DNA of 14,719 nt from an uncultured Collinsella sp. (GTDB lineage: Bacteria; Actinomycetota; Coriobacteriia; Coriobacteriales; Coriobacteriaceae): the NCBI GenBank assembly GCA_900759435.1, contig CAAEVD010000105.1, forward strand, positions 1-14,719. Reading direction: 5' to 3'. The notes beneath the pieces were generated by a model. That model did not search any database. It saw only the letters and a list, made by a program, of their open reading frames with translations, and had not been told where the DNA came from. The first letter of the stretch is position 1. Every line of letters starts with the position of its first letter. Position numbers and translations under genes: made by a program. Positions 14,491-14,719 of this stretch are shown here, in pieces.

Positions 14491-14719
14491 GCGGCGATTA
14501 CCTGTCGATTTCGGGTTTTATTAACGCTAAAACGTTTGACTAGCCATGGTGAACAACTCTGCTATCCTGCGGGTTGACGAAGACTGATATCTCACCTCGT
14601 CGATTCATACTGTCTGGCGAATCGTTTGTCAATGAATTCGGTGAACGGTAGTAAATACCGTTCAAGCGTATGTATGTATCGGTCGCCGAGCGCGGCACCT
14701 CAGTTGGGTTCGTCGGTAG
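14484..14719. other. Non-coding region with inverted repeats at the window end
   Basis: No convincing gene start or RNA gene is seen in this stretch after uvrC. It begins more AT-rich than its surroundings. TTGACT (14536-14541) and an extended -10-like TGCTATCCT (14560-14568) are present but 21 nt apart, too far for one standard promoter. Two inverted repeats follow: CGATTC/GAATCG (14601-14606 with 14619-14624) and a perfect 9-bp repeat at 14642-14664. GTAT is repeated three times near 14667. It is probably the upstream or leader region of a gene beyond the window. Confidence 0.5.
14642..14664. repeat. Perfect 9-bp inverted repeat, operator-like or leader hairpin
   Basis: TGAACGGTA (14642-14650), a GTAAA spacer (14651-14655) and TACCGTTCA (14656-14664) are exact reverse complements. 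Read as DNA this is a 23-bp dyad of a size bound by dimeric repressors. Read as RNA it is a 9-bp hairpin with a 5-nt loop. No T-tract follows, so it does not look like a terminator. It does not fit the LexA core, since the spacer between GAAC and GTTC is 15 nt rather than 4. Confidence 0.6.

Noticed and set aside
14536..14568. TTGACT and TATCCT as a sigma-70 promoter after uvrC
   Set aside because: The spacing is 21 nt, well beyond 16-18, so they are noted only as possible separate elements.
14690..14719. GGGTTCG near the window end as a possible tRNA T-loop
   Set aside because: The bases before it do not fold into acceptor, D and anticodon arms, and no matching T-arm partner is seen.

Overview
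The window looks like chromosomal DNA from a GC-rich anaerobic actinobacterium of the Coriobacteriia, most likely Collinsella or a close relative. This is an inference from protein character, not from a search. The lipid II flippase has the actinobacterial form (VANNLPNMLYELVMGG near its start), strong AAGGAG-type ribosome binding sites precede several starts, and GTG starts are used. I see no IS element, integrase, phage gene, CRISPR array, tRNA or rRNA.

Layout: (1) 1-228 is the 3' end of a lytic transglycosylase gene. (2) 280-2520 is uvrB, ending at a strong hairpin shared with the convergent gene. (3) On the minus strand, read from 6408 down to 2586, lie an Mrp/NBP35-type iron-sulfur carrier ATPase, a BaiN/HI0933-type flavoprotein whose GTG start abuts the mrp stop codon, and, after a terminator-like hairpin, a second and larger COG2509-type flavoprotein. 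(4) 6409-6667 is a divergent promoter region with a good mrp promoter and a candidate LexA box on the uvrA side. (5) 6668-9547 is uvrA, followed by a terminator. (6) 9681-14435 is a tight plus-strand run: a YbaK-type Cys-tRNA(Pro) deacylase, MurJ and uvrC. The gap between the first two genes is 3 nt, and uvrC is read from a Shine-Dalgarno sequence that overlaps the murJ stop codon. (7) 14436-14719 is a non-coding stretch with a terminator-like hairpin and inverted repeats.

All three genes of UvrABC nucleotide excision repair lie within about 14 kb, interrupted by the redox/Fe-S cassette and by a cell-wall and translation-quality pair. UvrA2/UvrB2 scan DNA, UvrB verifies the lesion and UvrC makes both cuts. 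The transglycosylase and MurJ belong to peptidoglycan turnover and synthesis. The three minus-strand genes pair a presumed Fe-S carrier with two FAD enzymes of uncertain substrate.

This is mostly housekeeping DNA, and I do not see a wholly new multi-gene system. The most interesting points are: a long cytoplasmic N-terminal extension on MurJ with three spaced ETAV(F/Y)L repeats, possible phospho-threonine/FHA docking sites; a UvrC whose Fe-S cysteine pattern is altered and carries a cysteine-containing insertion; a hairpin with terminator features between a consensus -10 and the start of the COG2509 flavoprotein gene; and a structured region after uvrC with a perfect 9-bp inverted repeat.
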